From positions 2,781,342-2,845,341 of the forward strand of contig NW_009799104.1 of the NCBI RefSeq assembly GCF_000213175.1: 64,000 nucleotides of DNA, given 5' to 3'. Every line of letters starts with the position of its first letter. Position 1 is the stretch's first letter. Below the pieces are notes generated by a model that worked only from the letters and a program-made list of their open reading frames with translations, searched no databases and was not told where the DNA came from. Positions 45,804-58,600 of the stretch are shown here, in pieces. The position numbers and the translations under genes are program-made. Source of the stretch: Neurospora tetrasperma FGSC 2508. Taxonomy: Eukaryota; Ascomycota; Sordariomycetes; Sordariales; Sordariaceae.

Positions 45804-48282
45804 AAGGTTTTTTTTAGCCCGTAGGCGCAAATAGGTATCTAAACGCTTAATACTTTTCTCTAAGAGAAAAAAGCCTAGAATCCTATAACTTCTATTTGAA
45901 TTCAAATTAGGAGGGAGTTCTTTACTTTGATTAGTAGGTATGATTCGTCGTTATTTTCCTCCGGTATTCGAATTCCCCTCCTTTTCTTCTCTTTTTTAGC
46001 ACTTACTATATAATATTAAATAGTTTTACTACATTTAGGGGTAAAGTCGGCAATAGGAAATTCGTACTATCGATTTAATTTAATTACTGTTATTATTAAT
46101 TAATAATTATAGTATAATACCTACTCTCTATTCGTTATATCCTCTAACTACTGCTCTCAATAAACTGTTATAGATTCTAGGATTTATAATAATAATGATA
46201 AAATTCCTAATTCTAGAGGGGGATTAACTACAATTATTAATAGCTTCTCCGTTAGTACCTACATCTCAACCCACCTAGCTTTAACTATACTACTCTCTAG
46301 TTTATTAGTAAATAATTAACCTTTAATTTATTATATCCGGATATAGTTAACTACCTAAGCTATTATTCCCTAAACGAACTTTATTTAATCTATATGGGTA
46401 AACCTTTCTTTAAAGGCCCGGACTCTTTTATTAAAATAGAGAACGAGTAATAAATAAAAGGTTTCCGTTTCTAAATTTTATACTAGTATAGCTTTATATA
46501 TTCTAGTAATAACGCTTAAGTATTTAATCTAATATTTTACTAATTTAATTACAATCCCTTATAATTTTCTATAGACTTTAATCAATTGATAGAATACTAA
46601 CGCTCTATATATAATAATACTATAAATATACTTAATATATATTTCCCTTACCCGAATAAAGGAGTAACTTTAAATTTTTATTACTAACTTTATAAATATA
46701 TTTATTTGAATCATTATTTTTTATTTTATTACTGCCGTATATACCCTATAACGAAATTTATAATCTAACTAAACCCTTAAAAATCATATTAATTCTATCG
46801 GTTAAATTACTACGTCCCTAAATCAAAGAGTTTATATCCTTAGTACCCTTGTCCGTATAAAATATATTAATTCCGTTTTAGTCGCTTCGAATTCTATACC
46901 TCTTACCCCAACTTATTCCGCGTATATCCCTTATACTATTTATAAAGTCCGGTAATTCTCGTCGGTAGTACGCGCTATTATAAAAATATTAATATTATTC
47001 GCAAACCTAATTACAATTATATTTGGAATCATCGCTGATTTCTAATATAATAAAATAATAAAGAGAATAAAAAGGATAGGTAAGGAGGGGGGGGCCCTAA
47101 GGTATTCTTACTCAAATAGTATAAGAGCAAAATATTTCATTTTCGAAGAAGAAAGCGCCTCTTTTATTTATAATAAAGTCTAATACCTATTTAATAATCT
47201 ATATCGGGATTTATATTTCCTATCAAACATATAAAAACTACCTATAATTAACCCTATTAAATATACCCTTCAAATCGAGGAGTATAAAGGACGTTATAAC
47301 CCCGAATTTTTAGGCCGTATAAACCGTATTAATAATTACCCGGATAATAAACTCTATCGAATAGTCTACCCAATTGCCTATCTAACCCTCCGGTAGAAAA
47401 TTAAAATCTTTAATTACTTACATAAATCCTACAACTATAAAAGCTTCAAAGATTTTTCTAACGTTATCAAATAATAATATAAGCCTCTACACGCCCGCTA
47501 ACTTTTACTAAATAGCGCTTTTTCCAAGCTTTTTAAGGATAATTACTTTTATATCCTTAAACTACTATAGGAAGTATCTAAATTAGAAACTAACGGCTAC
47601 TAAATATACTATCGCCTATTGGAATAATTACCTGTATAATTTTGGAAATATATTTAAATGCTAATTAATACCTAAGGCTTTATTAAGTACTATCTAGGAG
47701 AAAACGTCCTAAACATTCTCTTTAATAACTAATTCGCTAATAACTATAAGGTTAATACTATTTATTAATTTAATTTAACATAATAAATACTCTATTAAAA
47801 TATTTACCTTTAAGAAGAAATAATTAATAAGGATTTTTATTTTTACTACTATAGTCTTCGGTTTCTATTACTCCCTCGCTAATTCGGACGGCTAATAATC
47901 TGGGCGGATCTATTAACTGATAACTTTAGGTCTAAACCTATCTTTCTAAAGATTAGAATTAATTTAAGCTTTTTAAAGCTTCGGTAATACCTTCGTAATA
48001 CGTAGTTCGCTATACTTTCAAAATAATTTTCTTCTTTTTTATTATTATTTTAACAGATTCCCTCTAATTCGATAGTATCCGGCATTTAAACTATATCTAA
48101 TACTTCCGCTATATTTTCTTCATAATTATTTTATATTTTAATATTTATTAATTTACTCTCCTCCCCTAGCCTTTCTTCTAATATGGGATAAATTCTTCTA
48201 TAATACTAGTAAATTCTCTATCGAATTTACGAAAACTGTCCTCGAATTTTTCTATTATATTAATCCTTTCTAAGACCGAAAT
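45804..48282 (-). pseudogene. L-E ORF2 remnant (RT and part of the endonuclease-RT linker)
   Basis: On the minus strand the segment covers the ORF2 C-terminus, RT core (roughly 47850-46750) and linker, by colinearity with L-B (17600-20070). The decayed DD box is near 46980. The upstream endonuclease and ORF1 are missing because gypsy4 interrupts at 48283. Stops are frequent. Confidence 0.75.
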
Positions 48283-48940
48283 TGATACAGGACATGTACA
48301 GTAGATAGATGGAATCCCCCCTCGCCTGCCCTGCCGGCCAATAAAGGTTCTTACAACCTTTGTTGACCGCCTTTGCTAGGATAGCCATTTATAAGTATAG
48401 TAGAGGCTTCTAGAAGCCTTACAAGCGACCTATTCAACTATCGCTTGCAGAGCTACCTCTAGCCTACTCCTTCTAGGGGCATTACTTCCTATATAGAATA
48501 CTAGAATATATAGTCTTCTCTAGGAATCCTAAACTTCCGCATTAAATAGTAATTATAATGCGATGGTTAAATTAACCGCCCATTTTTCAAAAACAAACTT
48601 TCAACGTTACGATTAATTAATATCTTCACTGCTACACGCAGCACTTCCCCGATATAATTAATACTACCTAAATTATAGCATTGAGTTCCAATTTAAGTAC
48701 GAATAAATTTATAACTTTTCTACCTACTTATTTAAATTGTTTAATTATAGTCTTGAGCCCTAGTTTTAAACCAAGACGTAGTTACTCTACTTAATAATCA
48801 TCTATCTTAATTATTAAAATATTAAAGAATAAGCGCGATAGTACTATAGATATTTAAAATATCCTATTGCGCCACGCAATTTAAGTACTCTTAACCTATT
48901 ATTATTACTATCTCCCCGCTTTAATGAAGAATTGATTAGT
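48283..48940 (+). repeat. gypsy4 5' LTR and leader
   Basis: It starts TGATACAGGACATGTACAG. The first about 250 bp keep CpA and GC-rich blocks (CTCGCCTGCCCTGCCGGCC). The LTR end is not resolved because the 3' LTR is outside the window; a CA near 48620 (CTTTCA) is a candidate. The remainder to 48940 is untranslated leader. Confidence 0.5.
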
Positions 48941-49750
48941 TAGAAGAATAGTAATGCGTCTTTACTACCTAGATCTAGATTTAATTTACCCCTCGTTTAA
49001 CGCCAAAGGTTTCCCCCGCTTCTATGACGTATACAGTAGTAGGATAGCGGCCCTACTTTCCCTATTATTAATTATAAAACCTAATAATACTAAATATTTT
49101 CCTACGGTAATAAAGATAGTTAACCCCCCGGATAACTATCCTAAGTACCCTCCTAATAACCTGCTACTTATACTACCTCCCTGAAAGCTATTACTCGATA
49201 ATAGCGATAGGCTTCCCCTAAACGGACTATAATAACTTTTACCTAACGTTGAAGCCTAAGTACGAATCCCTATCCCCGCCTAAGCCGGATTAGATAACGA
49301 TCTAAAACTATTATTAAAACCTAAACCCGGATATAAGCCTAAGATAAAAGCCTGCTTAAAAATATTAGTCGGAGAGGAAGAAGCTTAGGGAAAAGGAGTT
49401 AGTAAGAAGGATTGAGGATCGGTAATTATAAGCTCGCTAAAGGAGGAATTATTAAGATTAGAAAGATAGTTAAATAATTATAGAAATAATAAATCCTCTA
49501 TATTTTATATCTAATAACTATTTAATTATATAGAATAGTAAATATATATATCCAAATAAGCTAATAAAAATAATCCATTAACCCTAAGAGAGGAAGTAAA
49601 GATAATAATTATTTGCTTATAAAAATGTAATAATTATAATATAGTATTTAACCAATAATTAGAAGATGAATTTACTAATATTCGGGAGACTATTAATAAC
49701 AGTATTAAATACATAATTAATTTAAGTAGAATAAGTAATTAAACAAATTT

Positions 49751-49765
49751 ATATATTACTGTGAA
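49751..49765. repeat. L-F target-site duplication, left copy
   Basis: TATATTACTGTGAAA is compared with TATATTATTATAATA at 50447-50461: three transitions and one transversion in 15 bp. This is a plausible RIP-altered TSD. Confidence 0.55.
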
Positions 49766-50446
49766 AAATAATAACATTCTTTTACCCTAACTATATAACC
49801 ATAACGCCTTATTGGCATAGGGTCCTTCTCCAATTCTTTAGAGGGGAAAACCGTACAGCGTTAAGCGCCGCCGGATAAAAACCCCTAACTTTATTTCGAT
49901 TATAATTTACCTATACTACTCCTACTTTCCTTATAATTATAACGGTTCTCACCTACCGCTATAGTAAATTAATTTCGTTTCTTCCTTCGCTATATTGTCC
50001 TAATACTAGAATAATAAGAATAATAGGAATATAGTTAGGGATATTACTTTCCTTCGCCGCTTTTCTATTTTAACCCCTATTATTTCTTCTTCCGCCTTCT
50101 TCCCGCTTTTCCGTCCTATCTTCCCATTTACGTTCCTACCCCTCCGCTTCATCGCTCCCGTTTTTATTTACTTCCGCTCCGTCCTTTTATTTCCTATCCT
50201 TCAATTCTACCTTTATTTATAGAGGTGTAAGGGCCCTCTCCTCTATCTATATAATCCTCCCTACGGCGCCCCTTCCTAACTTCCTCCTACCTTCTTTCCT
50301 CCTTATTATAATATCGTCCAAAATAGCTTCCTCCGGTTGCAACCGTCCTAGCCCGATCGACCTCACCTTTAACCCTGAGGTCTCCTTCCCCGAGGCGTCT
50401 CCGGGCTCTGCGGCTTCTCCTGGCTTCGCGGCCCCGGCTCACCTGG
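49766..50446 (-). mobile_element. LINE L-F: 5'-truncated minus-strand copy (681 bp)
   Basis: It contains only the 3' end of the LINE: tail at 49766, the GGCGTTAAGCGCCGCCGG block near 49858, and sequence to a 5' truncation at 50446. 5' truncation is typical of LINE insertions. The part from about 50225 to 50446 is strikingly GC-rich and nearly free of RIP (for example CTCCGGGCTCTGCGGCTTC), so this may show the ancestral LINE sequence. Confidence 0.85.
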
Positions 50447-52339
50447 TATATTATTATAATAGAAACTAGGATTATTAGTATAAAAACCTAAATTACTAAT
50501 GTAGTAGTACTAGTAGCTAACGGAGGGATAAGGAACGTTAATTGTGTAAAATATAATAAAGTAAAACATATAATAGTAGAGAAGTTAGAAGAATTAGAAT
50601 TTACTATAGAAGGTCTATTAATAAGTATAAGGGATCTATCTAGTAAATTTAACTAACGAGAGAATACGTAATTAAAAGGATTAATAAAGCTACCCTTTAG
50701 TAGACTTAGACTTCCGGTAGACCTAACAATATATATAAATATGATTTCAATAACTATAACTAAAGTAATATAATAGACAATAAAACTACCCTCGACCCTT
50801 ATAATAATATAAAAACTCTCTTTATACGCACTATAAATACCTTCTGCGCCGAACTCGAGTTTATAGTGTTTATTAGACGGCTATTTATTGCGTAGAGAGC
50901 CTCCTAAACGCTTCGCTTAGGTAATAATAATTTTGGAGATGTATTATTTTTTAGGGATAATTGCCTTCATAGAGAAAATATTGGCCAGTTTTACCCTTAT
51001 TATAAAGATCCTAAGGATTTTAAGATAGTATTAAATAATAAGAATATAATTTATACTACCGGTTTCGTTTTTATTAATTGTATTAAATTATTTATAATAG
51101 ACCCTATCTTTCGTAAAGTCACTGAAAGGCAAATTCTAGCTATATTCTAAATACTATTTAACGGCCCCGCTACCCGCTAATAGATTGATAAAGTCACCCA
51201 TAATATTCGTTGCAATTTACGCTTAAGTGGGTTGAACGACTTTATAAACGCTCTAATAAGAAGATTTACCTCCGATTTAGCTATTACGATATGTAAATTT
51301 ATAAATGTTAGCCTTCGGTTAAAAAACGTCGCTGGGAATAATAATACCTTTACCGAATTTATTAAAATGAAGCTCTGTTACGCTAGAGTTATAGGTATTT
51401 TAAATAAGAGCGGTAATGATTAGTATAGGGCTATAATTTAGGTTTAATCTAGTTTTAATATAAATATCCGTTACTTCCTTACCCCGCCTCCGAAGAGAGG
51501 CGACCTTTATAATTATATATAAATATTCAATAAATTTTGTACCCTACTATATATTGCCGCTCTAGATTAATATCCCTACCTAATGAATAAATCCTATAGA
51601 TTTAGTTCGAAAGACTCTAGGGACGAAAAAGGGAAATATTTATATTGAAAATAAGGACGATCGAATTCCTTTTTCCAAACCGACGGTCGCTCTAAATCCT
51701 TCTCTTAGACCGACGGTTATTCTAATTCCTACTCCCGGAATAATAATAACCGCTGTAAGGAAAATAACCGTACTGAAAATAGTAATTACTCTAAAGACTA
51801 ATTATAAGACCGCTCTAAAAATAATTGTAAGGATTATAATAGAAACTACGGCAAACCTCGCAATAAAATCCACTTTATAAGGGAAATCTCCCCCAACTCC
51901 TCGACCACAGATCTAAATTACTTTGTTTCTAATACTAAATCTACCTACAATAAATATTTAAAATACTTCGACTTTTATACTATAATGAGAGTCTATATCC
52001 GGAAACACTGACGCTCTATTATAGATAAAACCGAAGTTAGAAAGATAGACGAGAATTTACGGACTAAATATAGTTATTATAATATTTAATAATATCTAAA
52101 AACAAACTCTTCACTTACTTAAAGGAATGCGAAACCCAAAAGGAAGTTATAAATAAACCTTATATTCGCTTTATGAAATACAATATTAATAAAATTCTAT
52201 TTCCGCCCGACCCCCTAGTCTATTTTGCTATCAACCCCTCTGGATATGCTATTAAGCAAGCCCCCGAAATTAACGAAGAAAATATCGAATAAGGATAATT
52301 ATTAATATATATACACTTAAGTATTGATATTAAACCAAA

Positions 52340-54590
52340 ACTAGATTAACCCTGAATTGAAATTTATATTAACTTAGGAATAGGCTGCTTAATAATATCC
52401 AAGGATTTACTAAATAAATTGGAGTATACAATTATAGTAAAACCCTCCTAGAAAATTAAAAGTATAGGAAAAGCTTCTACCATTAATGAGTAGGCTACCT
52501 TTTGGCTATATTCAATAGGTAATATTAACCTAATTCTAATATTAATAAAGGTAAAGAGATTTGCGTAGGTAATAAATAATTTAAATGCTAATATACTTTT
52601 AGCTAATGATTTTATAAATTCTAAGGGGGGAGTAATTAATTATAGAAAGTCTAAACCAACCTTTAAAAAGCTTAATAGTTTTATAATACGTTTTGTTATT
52701 GATAAAAGGTTTAACTTATATTACTATAAGGTTACTATAATAAAGGAAATTGCTATTAGATTGAACTAATAAACTTATATGCTAGTTATATATAAGCCCT
52801 TACTATTGGGAAGGAACTTTTCTTTTCGTATTAAGTATCCCTAAGCCTTTAATGTAATAATTATAAATAAAACCCTTTAAATTGTCCTGATAAAGAATAA
52901 TAATCTTTATACTATATTAATAATCCCTAAATATACTAGAATCGGTACAATTAAAGAGTACGAGGATATAGCCTATATTGCGGTCTATTAATTTAATTTT
53001 AATAATTTTAATGATAATGTATTAGAAAGGATAAATAGTAATTTAACCCCTATTATAATTAAATATCTATCCTATATACCGGAAAAATATTCCCTTCTTA
53101 ATTTTCGCAGTACTCTTGATATACCCAAAATTGTAATTAATAATAGGATATACATTTGTATAGAAAATGAAAACCTAGTACGGTGAATAAAAATACTAAT
53201 TAATAAATATCTATCTATATAGGAAGAAGGAAGTACTATTAATATTTCTGAAAACGAAATAATAAAAATATTAGTAATAGAGGGTTAATAAGATTAAAAG
53301 ATAAATACTTACATATACCCCTTAAGTTGTAAAAATTAAAAGATTATTAATAAAATATTAAACAAAGTAAAGGTATAGGGGAAATTTAATAGTTACTTAG
53401 AAGCTACCCCTTTTTTAAACCTAATATTCGTTATTCAAAGAACTATAAGAAATAAAGTAAAAGGTAGGCCTATTACCGACCTCCGCTCCCTAAATAAAGT
53501 CTTTATCTTAAATAATTACCTTCTACCGAAATAAGAGTCCATTATTATATAAATACGGGGTAAGAAATTTATTATTAGAATCGATATAGTATTTTTGTTT
53601 TATCAATTCAGCGTATACCCCCCTTATTGAAATTAATGAATAATAATTATATATAGAGGTTTCGAGACCCTACGAATTGCCCTTATAAATTGTTAAATTT
53701 CCCCTATATACGTACAATACTTTATAAATCGCCTCCTTACTCCCTATATAATATATTATTATACTTTTATTAATAATATTATAATCGCGTCTAATACAAT
53801 TAAGGACTACCTCCGTTACTTTAAGACTATTTTCGCCTTATTTAATAATAAAAATATTTCTATTACCCCTAAAAAGTTGTTTATCGGTTTTCTTAGCGTT
53901 AAGTTTTTAGGTTTCTGTATCGACGCATTAGTTTAATATTAACTAAGGAAAGAATTGAAGTTATATAAAAGCTAAATTTCTTTAATTAGTTTAAAGTACC
54001 AGAGATTTATATTTGAGGTAGTGAATTTTTCAAATACTTAGTCCCTTACTATATTTAATTAATTTAACTACTCTAAGAATAAAAGGTTACCCTCCTAACG
54101 GAAAGTAAAAAAACAAACGTCTGAATAATTGGAAATTTCGGTAAGTGTACAATATATATTATGAAAATTAAATACAGATTAATAGAAAAAGAACGGATTT
54201 CTTTTATAGTAATTTAAGATGCTATATATAGTAAAGACGGCATCGGTAGTATTCTATATTATATAGACCCGGATCTTACCTTCCTTATTCAATTAGATAT
54301 CTCTTTAAAATAAGAGAATAGGGTTATAGTATTTTATTTAAAGGTTAGATACGAATAAACCCCTAGGAGCAATATCCTATTATTAATAATATTACTGGTA
54401 ATATTCCTAAGTAAATACTTAATAAAGGCCGAGTTCCCTTATAGACTATCTAAATTAGAAATTACCTACTTAATTTAGCTTATAAAAAAGCTATATACCT
54501 ATGTCTATTCCTTTAATCACTGTATTATTATTCTTATTAATTATATTATAATTAAGGCAATTATTGAATAAATTATACTATAAACCTACT
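52340..54590 (+). pseudogene. gypsy4 protease, reverse transcriptase and start of RNase H
   Basis: The protease region is near 52355-52640 (EIYINLGIGCLIISKDLLNK, then ANILLANDFI). RT spans about 53400-53940: RPITDLRSLNKVFILNNYLL, KKFIIRIDIVFLFYQFSVYP, TLRIALINCQISPIYVQYFI, FINNIIIASN where FIDDIVI is expected, and ISITPKKLFIGFLSVKFLGF. RNase H begins near 54000 and stops at 54590, where gypsy5 is inserted. Catalytic Asp are Asn. The gene is inactive. Confidence 0.85.
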
Positions 54591-54595
54591 CTACC

Positions 54596-54798
54596 TGTTA
54601 TAAGGCTAGCACCCGGGTTATAGACTCTAATCTCTAAGACTAGAACTGTTATTAGCTATAGTAGCGTAGAGTGTACAGCCATAATAAAAACCTCTCAGTA
54701 CTGGTGGATCCGCATCTTAGGTAGACTTTTCCTCCTTTATAGAACCTTAATCAAGTTATATAACTAGTACCTATATTAACCGTACTATCCCCGTTATA
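54596..54798 (+). repeat. gypsy5 5' LTR (203 bp)
   Basis: It starts TGTTATAAGGCTAGC and ends CCCCGTTATA. The 3' copy has TATTGTAGGGCTAGC and CCCCATCACA. The differences are C/T and G/A, so the ancestor was TGTTGTAGGGCTAGC...CACA. Confidence 0.92.
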
Positions 54799-56170
54799 TT
54801 AGGTTCTATTTACTGATGGAACTAATAGATTAAAATATATTGCTACTATAATAGTAAGGGTAGTAGTACGCTATATCGAATATAGAAGAAGAAATTACGC
54901 AATTAGTAAAAGCCTAATAGATAGAGAGGGATAACTTTATTAGAAATATATTCATAAATTTAGCGTTCGCCGACGCCGTTAGAACTATAGTCCGTCTATC
55001 GCCTACTATCTAAAGAGTATAAGGCAACCCCTAAACGTTTATTTAAATAACTATTCCTATAATTATTATAACCCCCGGCGTTACGGTCGGTATTATTTAA
55101 GAAGTTACCCCTATTATTATTCTTAATATTAAACGTAAAAATATCTAGTAGCTAAAGTAGGACGGATCTACCTCAACCTTCTCCCTATTCCTTACGCAAT
55201 TATACTTTATATATAAAGAAGGGAGAATAATTAGAGTAATTTCTAGCGATAGATTAAAATAGCTAATATTATTCAATGCAATCCTTAGCAATAAAATGAT
55301 TAAAGTAGAAACTTTCTAGCGCCGCGGCTATATAAACGACTCCTACCGGTTTATTAATTAGTTTAATTATTTAAAATTAATCTTTAATAGCGAAAATAAA
55401 AATTAATTTGTATTGACTCGCCTATAAACTATTTACTAACGTAAGAATTAAAGTTTCGCTAATTTTTTTCTAGTCTTTAAAAAGAATTTAACGAAAGTAG
55501 GGGGCTTTGTATAGGAAAATAAATTTTAATTTACTTAGTTAGATATCTCTATATTTAATATTCTATATAATTAATTAATCTTAGTCTAGATATTTAAGAT
55601 TTATAATAAATATATAAAAGATTTGAAAGATATTATTTAGTAGTTCGAGGTGAATAGAGCCTTCCGGGAGATTAGCGAGAGTAGTAAGGAAGTTATTAAC
55701 CGCCGCTAGAAATCTTTCCCCCAATAAAAATAGGCTAGAAACCTACCCTCGAAGGACGCTAATAGTAATATATACATAACGATAAGCGCTATTAAAACCA
55801 AAAGTAAGAATTATAATAAAAATATAAAATATATCAAATAAGTTTTTTAAAAAGAATATAATAAGTAGTATCTAACCGGGCTTTACCTATATTATTAAGT
55901 TAATAGGTATATAGTTAGTAAATATATATATAAGTTAGCCTAGTATTTTAGTAACGTTAATATAAGAACTATTAAGGCTAAGTCTTAAATCGAACTATTA
56001 TTGGAGGATATAAATAATTCGTCCTCTAAGGAATTGGAAAAAGAATAGTTCTTATACGAAGCCGGGTATAGGAGTAGATAGGAATATTAAGTAAGGAGGT
56101 AGGAACTTCGAACTTCCCGGGTCCTATAGAAATAAATATTACTAAAACCCCTATTATTAATAATAATAAT
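54799..56170 (+). pseudogene. gypsy5 gag remnant with zinc knuckle
   Basis: The frame includes NIFINLAFADAVRTIVRLSP, LSNKMIKVETFQRRGYINDS, QFTQLDISIFNILYNQLI (stops as Gln) and, near 55884-55926, YLYY*VNRYIVSKY. That is a C-X2-C-X4-H-X4-C knuckle with all four ligands Tyr. A glutamate-rich segment (LLLEDINNSSSKELEKE) and a Ser/Arg tail follow. Gag coats the RNA genome of the element. The reading frame is good except for TAA/TAG codons. Confidence 0.78.
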
Positions 56171-58600
56171 AATAATTAATTCTTTACTTTTATTAATAAA
56201 GGTTACTAGTACTATATTATTATTAGTAAGAGAGTCGTAAAGAAATTAAAGATTCTAATAATCCTAATTCCTAAGAAATAAATTAGAGGCGCCACCGCTA
56301 AAATATAAGGTATAGAACTTAAAAATATTATTTATTTTAGGGTAAATATCTATAGTTATAAATTAATTATTTATATTTATATAGTTCTTAAATTAAAATT
56401 CCTAGTAATATTAAGAAAATTGTAGTTAATTACTATAAAAGCCTACTCGGTACTATATAAGTATAGATTCTAATACGGGGTAGCCGGGTATTAGATTTAT
56501 ATTTAGGATATATATTTAAGGAACCTTCCCCTCGTATTATAGAAATTAGAAAGGCTATTTACTATTTAATTACGACCTTTGTAATTATATTAAATAGGAT
56601 TAAGAAAAAGAGTGGTAGAGAAGCCGCGGAATTAATAATATTTATTATTAGCCTACAAAATATTAAGAAGGCTCTTAAACCTAAAATTAATATAATTAAT
56701 AAGAAATCAAAAGCGAGGATTCCTATTAATATATATAATTTACTCTATGTATAGAAGTAGTTGGAGGTAAATAAGGTTAATTTATATTGCCCTAGTATTA
56801 ATTATACTATAGAAATTAAAAGGAATAAGAACGGGAGGGAGATACCGCTCCCCTATAGTCTATTCTATAATATATTTTCAGAAGCATTTTTAGTACTAAA
56901 GAAGACGCTTAAAAACCTCTTTGATAAGGGGTTTATCCGCGCTAGTAATTCCCTAATTGTAGTACCCGTCCTCTTCGTTTGGAAGCTAAGCGGTAATTTA
57001 CGGTTCTATTATAATTATTAGGCTCTAAACGCTAGTATAAAAACCGACCGTTATCCTCTACCTTTAATAAAAGAAACCTTCTATATTATAGTTAAAATAA
57101 ATTAATTTATTAAAATAAATATAATATATAAATTCTACAAAATTCGTATAATTGAAGGAGAGGAAGGGAAAACAGTTTTCTATACGCGATATAGCTTTTT
57201 TAAATAGTTTATAATACTATTTAGGTTATTAAGAGTTCTAATAACTTTTTAATAGTATATTAATAGTATTTTTAGTAATTACCTCTATAATTTCGCTTTA
57301 ATTTATATAAATAATATACTAATCTTCTTATTTAGGTTGAAAAAAGACTATCTAACAAAAGTCCGTAAAGTAATAGAGCAGTTAATTATAACCAGATATT
57401 ATTTAGACCCTAAAAAGTATAAATTTACTATTAAAAGTATAAAATACCTCGGTTTTATTATTAAAAACGTAGGTATTTAGGCAAACCCTAAGAAGATTAA
57501 ATTAATTATAAATTAAAAAGCTTTAACGTTATAGAAAAAAGTAAGGAATTTCCTTAATTTCGCTAATTATTACCGTATATTTATTAAGGATTTTTCCTCC
57601 GTAGTAGGATTATTAACTATACTTATAAAGAAAGGGGTCACTTTCGAATAGATTATTAAATACAATAAAGTATTTTAATAGTTAATAACGTTTTTTATAG
57701 AAGCCCCTATTCTTATATAATAGGATCCTAATCTACCTATATTCCTAAAGGTTAATTATAGTAATTATAAATTCGGCGGTATCCTATATAGGAGAGGGAT
57801 AGTAAAAAGATTACAATCGTATACTATTCCTAAAAACTTACCCTTATAGAATATAATTACCCTATTTATAATAAAAATATATTAGCAATCGTACGGTATT
57901 TAGAAGAATAGTTAGTAGAGTTTAGGAATTGTAAGAAGTTCGTTATTATTATTAATTACTAAAACCTTAAGTATTTTATAGAAAGGTAGAAGCTCTTTAA
58001 GTATTAAGTATATTAGGCTAAACTTCTTTTAAAGTTCAATTTCGAAATTTAGTATCACTTAGGTAAATTTCTTATAATATTTAATACCCTATTCCGGCGG
58101 GATTAGGATAGGCCTAACGAAGAGGACGTAGAAGCGAAGAAAATATAATTAATTCTTTAAAAAGCTTTTAAGAATTATATTTATATAGTAGCTTCTTTAA
58201 TAACTATAAGGGAGGGTGTAAAAGTATTTAAAAATCCGGATTTATAGTAGTTTTATAAGAAGGTAATTTTATAAAATATAATCTACTAGAACATCTTCTA
58301 AATAGTTACTAATAGCGATTAAAGCCTTCTTACTATAATTTAAGGTTTAAGAGTATAATTAGGAGAATATTTAATCGATAACTTAAGGAGGTTATATTAT
58401 CGAGGCCGTATTTAAATCCCTAGAGCCCTAACTATTATAAAAGTAACCGCCCTTTATATATTTCTAAAAAATCTAAAGAAGAATATTCTACGTACGCGCA
58501 TTACTTAAGGGATATATAATTCAATTACCCTCGGCTACCCTAGGAGAAAAGGAATAATATACGCTATTAATAGAAACTTCTATTAATTATTAATAAATAT
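56171..58600 (+). pseudogene. gypsy5 protease, reverse transcriptase and RNase H remnant
   Basis: The protease region is near 56190-56480 but its active site is not clear. RT starts in an open stretch (56761-57021) with DKGFIRASNSLIVVPVLFVW and GNLRFYYNYQALNASIK, then DRYPLPLIKETF. It continues with FRLLRVLITFQQYINSIF, LIYINNILIFL where YxDDILIF is expected, and KYKFTIKSIKYLGFII. RNase H covers about 57700-58050 (FLKVNYSNYKFGGIL for the TDAS block). Catalytic Asp are Asn. The block FIRASxSPAxAPVLFV is typical of a common Sordariomycete/Leotiomycete group. Confidence 0.85.

Larger units (their letters stand above)
45069..48282 (-). mobile_element. LINE L-E: minus-strand copy, ORF2 part only
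   Basis: The reverse complement is colinear with L-B from about 17290 to 20070. L-D is inserted at its left edge and gypsy4 at its right edge (GAAAT just before TGATACAGG), so it is the oldest recognisable layer. It also carries TIR element A. Its 3' end should lie left of the window and its 5' end right of it. Confidence 0.82.
48954..52330 (+). pseudogene. gypsy4 gag remnant, split by LINE L-F
   Basis: The first open stretch (48954-49184) reads YYLDLDLIYPSFNAKGFPRF and later NYPKYPPNNLLLILPP. It becomes lysine- and arginine-rich to 49750. After L-F the frame continues with RRLFIAQRA, then IGQFYPYYKDPKDFKIVL and an open piece at 51232-51423 (LNDFINALIRRFTSDLAITI, later TFTEFIKMKLCYARVIG). 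These have the helical, charged character of gag. A Ser/Asp/Asn-rich tail near 51650-51850 follows. I do not see a clear zinc knuckle. Confidence 0.65.

Noticed and set aside
48954-49780. A separate DNA transposon between L-E and L-F
   Set aside because: L-F is a 5'-truncated LINE with a plausible TSD, and the sequence on both sides reads as one gag, so this stretch is the start of gypsy4.
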